From: Phellopilus nigrolimitatus
Taxonomy: Eukaryota > Basidiomycota > Agaricomycetes > Hymenochaetales > Hymenochaetaceae
Direction: 5' to 3'
Assembly: GCA_021029095.1 (NCBI GenBank)
Contig: JAJOHG010000353.1
Coordinates: 1 to 26,606, forward strand
DNA: 26,606 nt
Shown here: positions 8,979-20,000 of the stretch, in pieces
Position numbering within the stretch: the stretch's first letter is position 1
How the letters are laid out: each line of letters begins with the position of its first letter
The notes under the pieces: generated by a model
Databases searched by the model: none
The model's input: the letters and a program-made list of their open reading frames with translations, nothing else
Told to the model about the DNA's origin: nothing
Program-made: the position numbers and the translations under genes

Positions 8979-11370
8979 GCCTAGTCTGCCCTGCCTGCGC
9001 CTAAATCAACATCAGCTGGTTTTCCGTGTCTGTCTCCCACAGCCCCTAATAGGCGACTCCCGCTCATGGAATCAACTCGGACCGCGCGTGCAAGAGCTTT
9101 TCTATCTCGACAAGATCCTTAACAATTAATAACTACTGTGGGCAAACGTCGGTGGAGGTTTCCATAGGTCAAAATGCTTTCTAATGGTCTCATTAGATGC
9201 ATTCTCGATATCTCGATAACACGAAGACGAACCGGCGCGCCAATCAATGACCCCCTCCCCTCCCTCCCTCGCACATTTCCTCAGGATGTCGTCATCCATA
9301 TAGGCGCGTTGGACTTGTATAGAAGAACAAAACTTCCTTCTTCACAAAATCTTCGGGACCTGCCACGACGCGAAACGACGAGGATGCCATCAAATGTCTC
9401 CTTGCTTAGTGAGAAACATCGACTACCTGCCCAAGACCCGCACATACCTGAGCTGGCCATTCTGCTTGCAGCCTAGATCACACGAGCAGGGACGGCACTG
9501 ATCGCTCCTCCCATTTTCTTTCTGCGACCATGGTCAGGGGAGAAACTTGAATCACGTAACCGAAAAGGGGGGAAAAGTGACAAAGGCAGGGCAAGGAGAT
9601 GAAAAGCACGTCTGTCTGGTTGAAGAAGAATTTTAGGAGGGAGAGGGTCGAGAAATTGAGTATGCAAATGATGGGACGCACGGAATTTCTTGCATAACGA
9701 CTTCCGAACCTCCTTCAGTATTGGCCGGGTTTCACCACAAATTACACATCCACACGCAAATTGGACACTGTCGGGAAAGCAGATCTGGATTCCTCCGTCC
9801 TGGGCTGGAATCAAATTCAATTATGGTTTGGTTCGCAATTTTCGCCGCAGCGCTTCAGGACCATAGGTTCGGCTAGATCAGTGAGCCTCCCAATATTCGA
9901 AGTCGATTGTCGATGCCGCCGGCCGATACGAAGGACAAAGAGAAAGCCCAGATGGATTTTAGATTTGTATTTTTTGAAGACAATCGCCTCCCAGATGGCC
10001 GTTCATTGTGAACAAACCACACCTCCTGGCGGTGAGGTGACTGGTAGGTGGCTGGTTTGCCAGGTCACAAGACATTCAGTGAAACAGTCACATCTCGACG
10101 TTTGCTCATTCGCTCGTCATTCAAAATTTGAAGCCAGCTTTTTTTTTTAATCATCATCTTGATTATTTCACGGATTACAGGGACTATAAAACGAATGTTA
10201 AAAGAGTTACAGACTTCAGTATTAGAGTGGATATGTGGCCCCCCGTTACATAGTACACGTGGAATGATTGTGAACGCGGACCGCTTAGCTTATGTTGTGT
10301 GCGAATGTTTGGTCGCATCGCAACTGCTTGAGAGGTGGCGTTGAGTGCAATCGCACAATGAACGACCAAGTCTGCGTCGATCCTCGTGTCTCAAGATTGT
10401 CTAAGCTAGCTCTTTGTACTCTGCTGATTGTGGCCGCCAATGAAATCGCCGAATGCTGGCTGGCGTTCGTAGCTTCTAATCCGGCAGAACACTGATTTCA
10501 CGATTTCTTTTTTTGCATGTGGATTGGGTTCGAGTACTTGGTCTCGCCGCGAGCTCAAAACCCGGCGTTATTGTATAAGAGCTATTGACAGTGTGACACT
10601 CGTGCACGACGAGAGAAATGTCCCGAGAATGGCGATGATTAGTAAGGCGAGAAAAGGGTCCAGAAAAAAAAGGTATGTCTGGTTCTCCGTCATTGCTTTT
10701 GTCTCATTTTTTATTCAGTGTATCTTCTCCCCGCGCATTCTCCTCTTCATTTCTCTCCAATCATAAACCCGTAATTGCCTGGGGGAGTTCGAAGTACTTT
10801 GCGATTACGTAATCAAAACACGAATTTTCGTCTGTTTCGACTACGAGACATGTTTCCGGAGTTGAAAGTGTTCGGTGTCGAAGATGATCTCTTTGGGTCA
10901 ATGTGGACATGCCTGACCGCGATCGGGCGTACGATGGACATGATTCGCGTCGTAGAAGTTGTCCTTTGCTTGCCAAGAAGGAGGTGCCTTTATGGACTCG
11001 ATTGGGCCGTTTGCGAAGATTGCAACTTCAGTTGTAATGCAGGTCGAAACGCTGCGTCAGGCGAGCACAATGGTGCTGGCAGGTGTAATGCCTGCAAGAG
11101 CGGCCTGCTCGTCTATCCCGGGTTCCCTTCTCTAACTCTCCTCGGTGGTCTAGAGGAAGATTGAAGACCTTGTGCTCAGTCTCGGTTTTGCTTCGTGCCA
11201 AAACAGATCTGCTAGATGTGCAAAGATGATGTCGTGCTCAGAGCGTTCGCGAGGGCGCTTGCCTGCTTTGTAGTTAGGTTTTCTTGGATTAGAGATATAT
11301 ATTTTGAAATATTCACCTTCATTCTTTTGCTTGATCTTGTAGTTCATCCCTAATATGCATGCGATTCGGC
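8979..11370. other. Gene-poor stretch, about 2.4 kb
   Basis: No gene supported. Frames are short and overlap without protein-like bias. A possible relic lies on the minus strand from about 11130 to 10906. There one frame reads EPGIDEQAALAGITPAST-like sequence, meets a TGA, then continues SVSTCITTEVAIFANG and IKAPPSWQAKDNFYDANH before a stop. No homopolymer, hairpin or tandem structure stands out except short A/T runs near 10140 and 10665. Confidence 0.5.
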
Positions 11371-12090
11371 GCTGACTGCTGTTCTCGCCAGATCAAGAGG
11401 CGTGTATGTTGGTTGAAAGATGCAGATATATACTACCTTTGAATATCAACATGCGTTCAGAGGATTGGACGCTCGAACGATCACAGTGCGACTGTAAAGG
11501 AGAGAGTACGAACATGAAGCTAAGCAAAGCTTGCGACTGAAGACCGAGACAAAATATGGTCTACTTCAAGCCCTGCGAGGCGGGTCAACATCGAAAGGAT
11601 CGGTCATGCAGAAAAGACGCACCTCAAGTATACCAGTCCCTTCTGTCAGAGGACTACTGCCGTAGCCTAACATCGCTCGTCCCTGAGTGAGCGGATGCTG
11701 CAGGCAGCTTATTGACCACTCGAACTCGTCCGACGCTGACTGCTGTTTCCTACAGATATACACACGTCTATGTGCGGTTGAAGAATACGATCAAGAAGTT
11801 ACTACTAAAAACCAACGAGTAGACAAAGGATCCGATGATCGACCGATTCATGTGGCTGACGAGGAAAGAACGCGCAACTGTGGGACTGAGCGAAACTTGC
11901 GACGGGATTAATGAGAATCTAGGCCACGCCCTACAAGATGAATCAACACAAAGAGACGACCTTGGTTATCGGGACAAGACGCAACTCAACTGTACCAATC
12001 GCTGTTGTCAAAGGGCAGCTGGAGGTGTCCTGACCTGACTTCGCTAAGTGAGTGGCCACAGTTTCTTTGATCAGTTGAGTTCACTTTCTA
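11371..12090. repeat. Diverged tandem duplication, unit about 364 bp
   Basis: Two head-to-tail copies, about 11371-11734 and 11735-12090, share a series of collinear anchors. GCTGACTGCT is at 11371 and 11735. CTTGCGAC is at 11530 and 11896. An AAGACGCACCTCAAG / AAGACGCAACTCAAC pair starts at 11614 and 11976. A GAGTGAGCGG / AAGTGAGTGG pair lies near the end. Offsets stay between 362 and 366. Between anchors the copies have diverged considerably. Neither copy has a long open frame, so this is an old duplication of non-coding or dead DNA just upstream of the 12333 gene. Confidence 0.7.
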
Positions 12091-12332
12091 TTTCCTCCTA
12101 AATCAAATGATTCACTCAGGAGAACATAAGGACATCACAGGTAAAGACGAGCCAAAATTCGAAACTGAACAAGTTCATCGACATATCGGTGTGTGGTCAG
12201 TGCGTGACACGCTCACATGTTATTTTTCAGACTCGCGTCGCGCGTCTCTTGACCACGTCTACCACCACCTCCTCGCCCCCTTTGTATTCTCGTTTCGCTC
12301 TCCAACGACACTTTTTGTTCTCAATCACAAGA

Positions 12333-13212
12333 ATGCCTCTCGCTCTTGTCGTTTCTAAAACTGGCAAAACCTACCTCGCCCTTCAAGAAGAAACGACAGC
12401 TGTATTACTCAAAATTATCTACTTCGCAACTGTACGTCCCCTCGTCTGTTTCCTTCCTCGTTTAACAGACAACTGAGCTTTGGCCAATTTCAGACCGATC
12501 TGTATCGACAGATACGGGAGGTCGTGGGCAATGCGCTCGTGTTTGATGTTGACGCCGTTAGAATAATATTGACGATGGCGGCATATTTCCTTCGCATCCT
12601 TCCCTATAATCAACTCCAGCTCCTACTGGACTTGCAGAGATTTTGTATTGGCCTCGGAGACGGGGGTTTTCAGGCTGTTTCCGGAGCCGGTGTACCCTGT
12701 TTTTGGGTACTGGAAGACAGGACCCTTGTCGTCAAATCTCAACAGGCAATGAATCTTATAAGGAGATTCTCACAAGATTTCACCAGGGGGGATGCTCAAG
12801 ACTCGGCCAATTGGTGGGAACAGAGGTTGATCGGAAATACAACGCATGAAAGCATGGCGAGCGCTGGGGCTGGGGCGGACGACCAACCGCTGACTGGAGA
12901 AGAGATATTGGCGGAAGAAGACGACCAAACCGATTCCGAGGACGGTGAGTGAGATACGCTCTGTGTATATCGTATAGGACCGCTAAGTCGATCTCAGAAA
13001 GCGATATCGGCGCTGCCGATGTTGAGGACGATATGTCAACTCCGCCGTTGACAACGTCAGTCTCACCGACCACCTCGTTGGCCCCAGAGCCGAGCACACC
13101 GCTGGACCCTCTTCGCCATTATCGTACGGAGGGCAACCTCCCTGCTGTACCGGGAAACTATTATCGCACCCAAAAGTTAATTCCTTTTGTACCCCCATCC
13201 CGTAATGGGTGA
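12333..13212 (+). CDS. Protein of unknown function (3 exons, 254 aa)
   Basis: Exons are 12333-12431, 12494-12944 and 12998-13212. The introns are 62 nt (GTACGT...TTTCAG) and 53 nt (GTGAGT...CTCAG, with a CTAAG branch-like string). Phases join to 255 codons including stop. Exon 1 reads MPLALVVSKTGKTYLAL and ends IIYFAT. Exon 2 begins TDLYRQIREVVGNALVFD and has an apolar stretch IILTMAAYFLRILPY, then leucine-rich QLQLLLDLQRFCIGLG, then NWWEQRL. It ends with an acidic tail (EEILAEEDDQTDSEDG). Exon 3 is Pro/Thr/Ser-rich with HYRTEGNLPAVPGNYYRTQ and ends FVPPSRNG. The layout (compact helical first half, acidic then disordered tail) suggests a soluble or peripherally bound protein. I recognise no domain. 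It converges on the PKS gene. Confidence 0.75.
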
Positions 13213-14073
13213 CTGTATCTCATTACTTCGGTCTGACATACTTTCCCTCGCATCTGTTTTCTACTCAACCCATCATTACTGCTTACTCTCATCCTTGCTT
13301 TCCTCGCTTTCTGCCGCATCTTTTGCATATCTAATCCCGCTATTGTTGTCCCTCATGCAATCCTGTTTTCGCCTTCCCTTTTCAGATCTTTATACATTTC
13401 ATTTGCAATTGTTGATGTAAAATCGTGTCGAATAGCGTACGAGTTAGTAATGAATATGCCCACCAGCTCGTTCCCCTCACCAAGTACTTGTATCTCCTGT
13501 CAATTTCACAAAAAATCATCGAGTCTTTGGTTTTCCGATCTGCTCAGTCCTTCTCACACGGGGTGGATCTCATTCGAAAGTGATTCATTAACCTAAGGAA
13601 ACTGACACGAGTAACAATCTATCTACAAACTTCTTCTAACATCCCCTATAAACGTTCAGAATCTCAAAGTCTTGCGAGACAAAAGGAAAAGATAGAAAGG
13701 TAATGCGTACAGGTTGTGATAACGCAGACATAGAGAGAGACACACAAGGTATCGAAAAAACAGAGAAGACAACAACAGGAGACAGAAGAAAAAACAGCAT
13801 ATCGCAAACAACATCGCACGGACTCGGGATCGCAACAGCGTACAAAAGAGAAGAGAAAGTACGGGAGCATGTATGTTATGATAAAGAATTAAGCGAAAAA
13901 TCGCATTCACTGAATGAAACGCAGCAGAGAAAAGAAGAGTATGAGATTGCAATACGCGTACAACACGCAAGTCCTCCGAAACAAAATTAATCAGTAACAA
14001 CAGATGGATGTCAGGAAAGATGAGAGGCGGCGGCGAGGCAGGATCCGCGGAGGTATAAGTGACGATAACTTAT
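13213..14073. other. Convergent 3' intergenic region
   Basis: Lies between the stop of the plus-strand 12333 gene and the stop of the minus-strand PKS gene. Both strands show T/C- or A/G-rich tracts, and small frames here follow those tracts. No supported gene or RNA. Confidence 0.55.
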
Positions 14074-17000
14074 TTACACGGCAAACGGATGGGTAGCGGC
14101 CTCGAGATGCGCGATGGCCCTGGTGAGTTGTTCCGACAAGGCATTCACCTGATTTCATCGATGTAACATTAGCAGACATACGAAAGAAAGAGTTACAAAT
14201 AAGCTTACATTCTTAGGAGCGAATGGCTCGAAGTGATGTCCGGGGATATCAAGTATAGGCACATCTTTCCCGACGAGCCTTTCCCAATCGCGCACTGAAG
14301 CCCTCGGATCGCTGCGGTCCTCGAAGAAAGGCATACTCTCCGAAGCAACATGGCCTGCGACGCGAGTCAGAGGAAATGGATCGCTGCACCTCAGCATCAC
14401 GACATTCGGGTACGCCTTAGCGTGCGCAACGACAGGCGAGAGGAGAGGGTCGTAGGCCACGAGCGCACGTGTCGCATGAGACATCTGCGCTCGCGCCAGC
14501 TGGATGATCTTGGATTGCTGCAAGTTCGAGCTCGAAGTGTGCGAGCCCGCTTGAATGACGGCGTCAATGAGCGCATCGGAAAGCGGCTTCTGGGTGAAGG
14601 GAGAAGGTGAGTCGATGAGCACGACTCCCGCTACTTTGACGCCGACACGCATGAGCTCGCACGCCATGTGGAAAGCGACGACGCCACCAAAGGACCAGCC
14701 TTATAAATTTCAAAGACCTCAGTATGATCAGTAGACGTAGAAGAATAGGGAAGACTAACCACCGAGGATGCAGCCCTCATCAGTGACGATCGGTTTGATC
14801 TGTTCGACATAGTGCGTCGCCATCTCAGCAACACCACCCTTCCAGCTCTCGCCGCTGATGAGCTTTGGGTTGTTGATACCCCAAAGCGACCTCCCAGGTT
14901 GCCGATGCGCGAGTAGCAGTGACTCAATCCACTCCCATCATGGACCAGAATGAGCGGGCTAGAGCCATTTTTGTGCGAACTCTGGAGCGAGAGAAGCGTT
15001 CTATCGAGACCAACGACTTCGACGGGCGAGTCAGTGTTGCCGAGTGTTGCCGAGCTCGACCGACGAGAAAGCGGATGACCAAGGGCATTGGCGATATAGT
15101 TCTGTACTGCGTCGATGGTAGAGCATTCACGGAAGAAATCCTGCGGGAGGGAGATGCGGAACTCCTGCTGAAGCTCCTGCAGAGCCTCAATGGACCCGAG
15201 GGAGTCGAGGCCGAGTCCGTCAAGAGAGTCGCTATCGCGGAGATCATGCACGGCAATTTCGAGAACCTTGCCAAGTGTATTCTTTACTTGAGAAAGCACT
15301 GAGATATCGCTCTTAACTGGAATCGTGATGCGGGGTACGACAGGAATCCTAGGTTTAGTTGTTTTCGCAAGAGGAGTGCGCGGTCTGAACGAAAAAGCAG
15401 GGCGCTGATCTACCTTTGCGATCTTGCTAATTAGATCGCCGACGGTGTTGGCGAGCATGAGCTCAGAAGCCTCAAAGCTAACGTCCGGGACAGTAGACTT
15501 GAGCTGACCGATGAGCTCGATCCAAATCAACGAGTCGACGCCTAGATCCGCAATGTTGCTGCTTGAGTTGACATCCTTAAGAGGAACGCCGCAAGACTCT
15601 GCAACGAGCTTCGTAATTTGGACAGAAAGGTCATGCGGGCTGTTGACTGCCGTCACGGAGCTCATCGAGGATGGAGTATTCGCGCGGTAAGTTGGGCGGA
15701 ACGGACTCCCGAGCACAGTGGGCGTCGACGGGGAAGCGGAGCGGTCGAAGGGCTTCAAAAATGGCAAAGGAGAAGCGCTCCGTTTGGGAGTGTCGACCGA
15801 GCGTGAGAGGAGCTTGTTGAGACTGTTGAGCCGCAAGCGGGAGAAGCGCATGCGCTTCATGTGTGCGACGACTCTGCGCGACTCACCCGTCTGGACGGCC
15901 CACGCGTCAGTGAGAATCATGCCATCACTAGCTGGGTTCGTCGTGCAGTAGATCTCGAATGTCGCTGAATAGTCGATATCGAAGAGCATCTTGGTGGAGT
16001 CAACCTTGCCACAGATGAAGGCATCGCCACCCGAAGCCTGGCTGTTAATCAGGAAACCCGCGGCGTGGAGTAGCGTGTCGACGAAGACAGGATGCGCAAC
16101 GAAGTTCTGATTGACCTGCTCCGCGGGAATGCGCATAGTGGCGAAGCCCTCCCCGTTCCTCTCGTCCAAGATCATGGTGCTGATGACCTGATAAAGCTTC
16201 GAATACTGAACGACACGCGGGAAAATGAGGTCGTAGATCGTGCGCGTGTGCAGCATTTCATGGGATACGTCGTTTCCGGGGTGTAGGAGAGAGGACTTGC
16301 CGCGTTCAATGCTTGCGCAGTGCAGCTGGAGCTTAGACGTCACAATGTTCTTCTGGCGACGCTGGAAGAAACCCGTGCAGTGGACATGCTGCTCCTTGCC
16401 ATTGAGGACCGAGCTGATCGAGAATGTCCCAGCATGCTTTCCGCCGCGAGGGTGAACATTTATCGCGGTACGGATGACGAGTGGTACCTCGGCATTGTAG
16501 ACGAGCGGATGTGTGAATTGGACCTCAGAGAGTGTCAGTGCATCCGCGAACGCATGGTCCGAGTACTCGAGTGTGCACGTTGCCGCGCTGAGCGCCAGCT
16601 CGTAGTAGACGGACGCTGGACACAACGAGAACGAAACAACCTTGTGACCCGAGATGTACGCAGCCAACTTCTCGATGGATGTCTCAAACTCCGAGATGTT
16701 GCCGTCCTGCGACGAGGGCTTCTGCGTCCACGACTCAAGGAAGGAGAATCGCTCGAGCGGATTCGATTCCTGATTAGCAACCGGCGTAGCAACCGCCTCC
16801 TCGACGTATGGCACCCAGAATTCCGTCTCCATGAGCGGATAACCAGGGATCTCAGCGCACCGCACGCTGGGGTAGAGATCACGATAGACCCTCCCCAGAC
16901 GATTGCCATTGCAGAACGTAAACATGCGAGATAGAGCAGTGCAAAGCGACGAGCGTGCAGTCGTCTTCCTATGAAGCGAATGCAGCGAAGTAGCACCGAT

Positions 17001-20000
17001 TGCAGACGTCACGGACGAGATCATCGGGAGCGTCGTCGGGTGAGGACCGAGCTCAATAAACGCTCCAATATTCTTAAGCTCATCCGCGAGATTATCGACA
17101 CCCGTGTCGAAACGAACAGGCTGCCGGCAGTGCTTCGCGAAGTATTCACTGTTGAACACGGATGCATCGCCGGGTTGGACGACTGTACCGAGGACATTCG
17201 AGACGATGGGGACTTTAGGGGCCTTGAAGTCGAATTTGCACGCGTAGTCCGATAGCTCATCGAGGACCGGGCTCATCGCCTCCGTGTGGTACGCGAAAGG
17301 CACGTTGACGCTGATACATTTCGCACCCGTGCGCTCGAGGTGATCCTTCAGCGTCGCGAGCTGTGCGTGCGGGCCGCCGACGACGACTTCCTTGGCACCA
17401 TTGTAGCAAGCAACCGAAAGAGACTCGCAGCCGCCGGTCTTCGAGATATTCTCCGAAACGACCTCAGCTGGGACCCGGACGACGAGCATGCCCGATGCCC
17501 CTTGCTGACAGCGTTGCGTCATGAGCCTTGCACGACGCGCAACCAAACGGAGACCCGCATCGAGCGAGACGACGCCCGCTGCGACAAGAGCGGCGTACTC
17601 CCCAAGGCTAGAGGCAACAACAGGAATCAGCAAACTAAATTTAACAATAAATAGTGAAACTGCTTGCCTGTGTCCAACGACTGCATCCGGCGTGACGCCC
17701 CAACTCTCCCACAGTTTACACAGCGCACATTCCAGAACGAAGATCGCACACTGAAACGCGACAAGCTCATCATCTTTCTGCAAGCCGGAAGTATCGTTGT
17801 TCGCCGGGTCGATGATGGCCAAGACGCCCGGATATCCCCAGCTAACGAGCTTCACGTGGCATGTGTCAATGGTGGAGCGGAAGCTGTGTGATTCAATGTA
17901 TAGCTGACGTCCCATGCTGAGGTGTTGCCCACCCTGACCGGAGAACACGAAAACGATCTTTTTCTCGTCAACGCTGGCGACCTGTGAAACGAGAGAAGGC
18001 CGAGCATCCGTGAGAGCCTTTGCAATACCAGCTGCGGAAGTCCCCCGCGACCGCCACGCGCCAGGGACGCAGCTTACGTCTCGCGGTCGCCGTATACGCG
18101 AAGTCGACGAGGCACGAGTCAGATACGGACGCAATGTAGGCGTCGCGTAGACGAAGGAGCGCATCTTCTGTCTCGGCCGAAAAGCGCGACAAGGACCTGA
18201 TCATTCGCAGCCTTCGCAAAAGCGACTGAAGCGCGCATGGGCGCTTCCCTCACAAGCATAGCCACATTGCTTCCTGCAGCACCGAAGTTATTAACGAGCG
18301 CGACGCGGCGACCCTCCGCGTTCGGTTTCCACTCGACACACGCCCCCGTGGTATTGATGTGCGTGAAGTCGTTCCCGAGAGGGGCGATTTTGGGGTTAAG
18401 GTTGACAAGGCTGACCTGCGTCGGGATGGCACGATGGCGGAGCATGAGGAGGACCTGGCGAGGGACGCCGCACCCGACGCCCGCTTCCGCGTGACCAATG
18501 TTCGCTTTGATGCTCGTCACTGTCAGCGCATTCTCCGCGCTGCGTCCGCGCCCGCCATTTGGAGACAGAATGTCGCGCAGACTCCTCAGCTCCTCGGGAT
18601 CGCCTGCTTGCGTACCTGTCCCATGCGCCTCGACGAGACCGACTTCCTCCGGGCGCACACCTGACTTTCCGAGCAGGGTGCGGAAGAGCGTCGCCTGCGT
18701 AGAGCGTGTGCGGGCGGGTGATCGAGACGGCTGCGGCAGACTGATTGGCTTCGGTTCCGCGGATGACGCCAAGGATATTGTCGGAGGATGCGAGCGCGTC
18801 CGAGAGGCGCTTGAGAACGAACATGCCGCAGCCCTTCGGCGCGACAGTAGCCGTCCGCCGATGCATCCCAAGGTTTGCAGTTTCCTGTCGGGCTGAGGAA
18901 GTGCGCACGGTCGAGACCAAGGTACATCTAGAAAAAAAAAGTTAAAATTCTCCTCATAAGTTCTAAAGGGACCAGACTCACGTCCTGACTTGTCACAACA
19001 TTCACACCGCCAGCAAGCGCAGCCTTGCAGTCACCAGCGAGGAGCGCGCGGCACGCCTGGTGAATTGCGACAAGCGAAGACGAGCAGGCCGGTGTTGAGG
19101 ACCATTGAGGGGCCCGAGAGATGCAGAGCGTAAGCGACACGCCCAGCGAGGAAGGCAGGTAGTGTACCTAAGATAGAAATCGTAAGATCACTGTTGTATA
19201 ATGAACGCATTGAGAAACTGCGACTCACCAGTCGCGTAGTGCACGCCGATCTCGCTCTTGAGGTTAAGCGGATAGTCGTTCGTCGCGACACCGACAAAGC
19301 ATCCCACGTCCTCGCTGCGGACCACATCTTCTTTATGCTGTTCCTCAACATCTCCGGCGTCGCCCCCATGGAACTCGTCCACGACAAGCCCAGCAGCCTC
19401 CACCGCCTGCATCCCGACACGCATGAGCACGCGCATTTGTGGATCTATCGCGCGCGCCTCGCGGGGGCTAATACGGAAGAACGTGTTGTCGAAAGACGTG
19501 CAGGCTATCGGGCAGGAAGCACCCGAAACGCGTCTTCATCTTCCTGTTGGAATTCGCGTTGGGGTTCGCATCGGAATACGGCGAGATAGAGAACCGCGTC
19601 TGAGGTATCTGAGAAAGCCAGAAATACATTTTCAAATGCAATATAGTTATTTGACCGAGATGAAATCAGCGCGGTAGATCGATGATCAGAGTCAAAATGA
19701 CGAACCTCTTCAACAGTGTTTATCCCGTTCTCAAGCACGGACCACAATTCGCTAGTGTCGCGTGCTCCGGGAAAGTTGACAGCCATGCCGACAATCGCAA
19801 TCGGCTCCTGGCTGTCTTGGTCACAAACGTAGGTTTCCCCTTCGCAGAAATCGCTGAGGAATTCGAAACATCGTTTATCGCAAATGAAACACCGGAAACT
19901 CGCTCCTTCAGCGTGCGCATCGCGACGCGCGCAAGACCCATCCCAGGGCCAAAGTTCATAATCTCCACGTCGTTCTCACGCCCCGCCCTCTCTGAAATCG

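Noticed and set aside
9473..9820. Minus frame of 115 codons with hydrophobic stretches
   Set aside because: Composition follows local C/T bias, two overlapping frames share it, and no family is recognised.
13636..14000. Cys/Leu/Phe/Ser-rich minus frames that mimic membrane proteins
   Set aside because: They follow A/G-rich tracts of the plus strand (T/C-rich on the minus strand) between two gene ends; no start or splice context.
14350..18920. Many plus-strand frames (60-204 codons) antisense to the PKS
   Set aside because: They lie opposite well-supported PKS exons, show Arg/Glu-rich shadow composition and have no domain.
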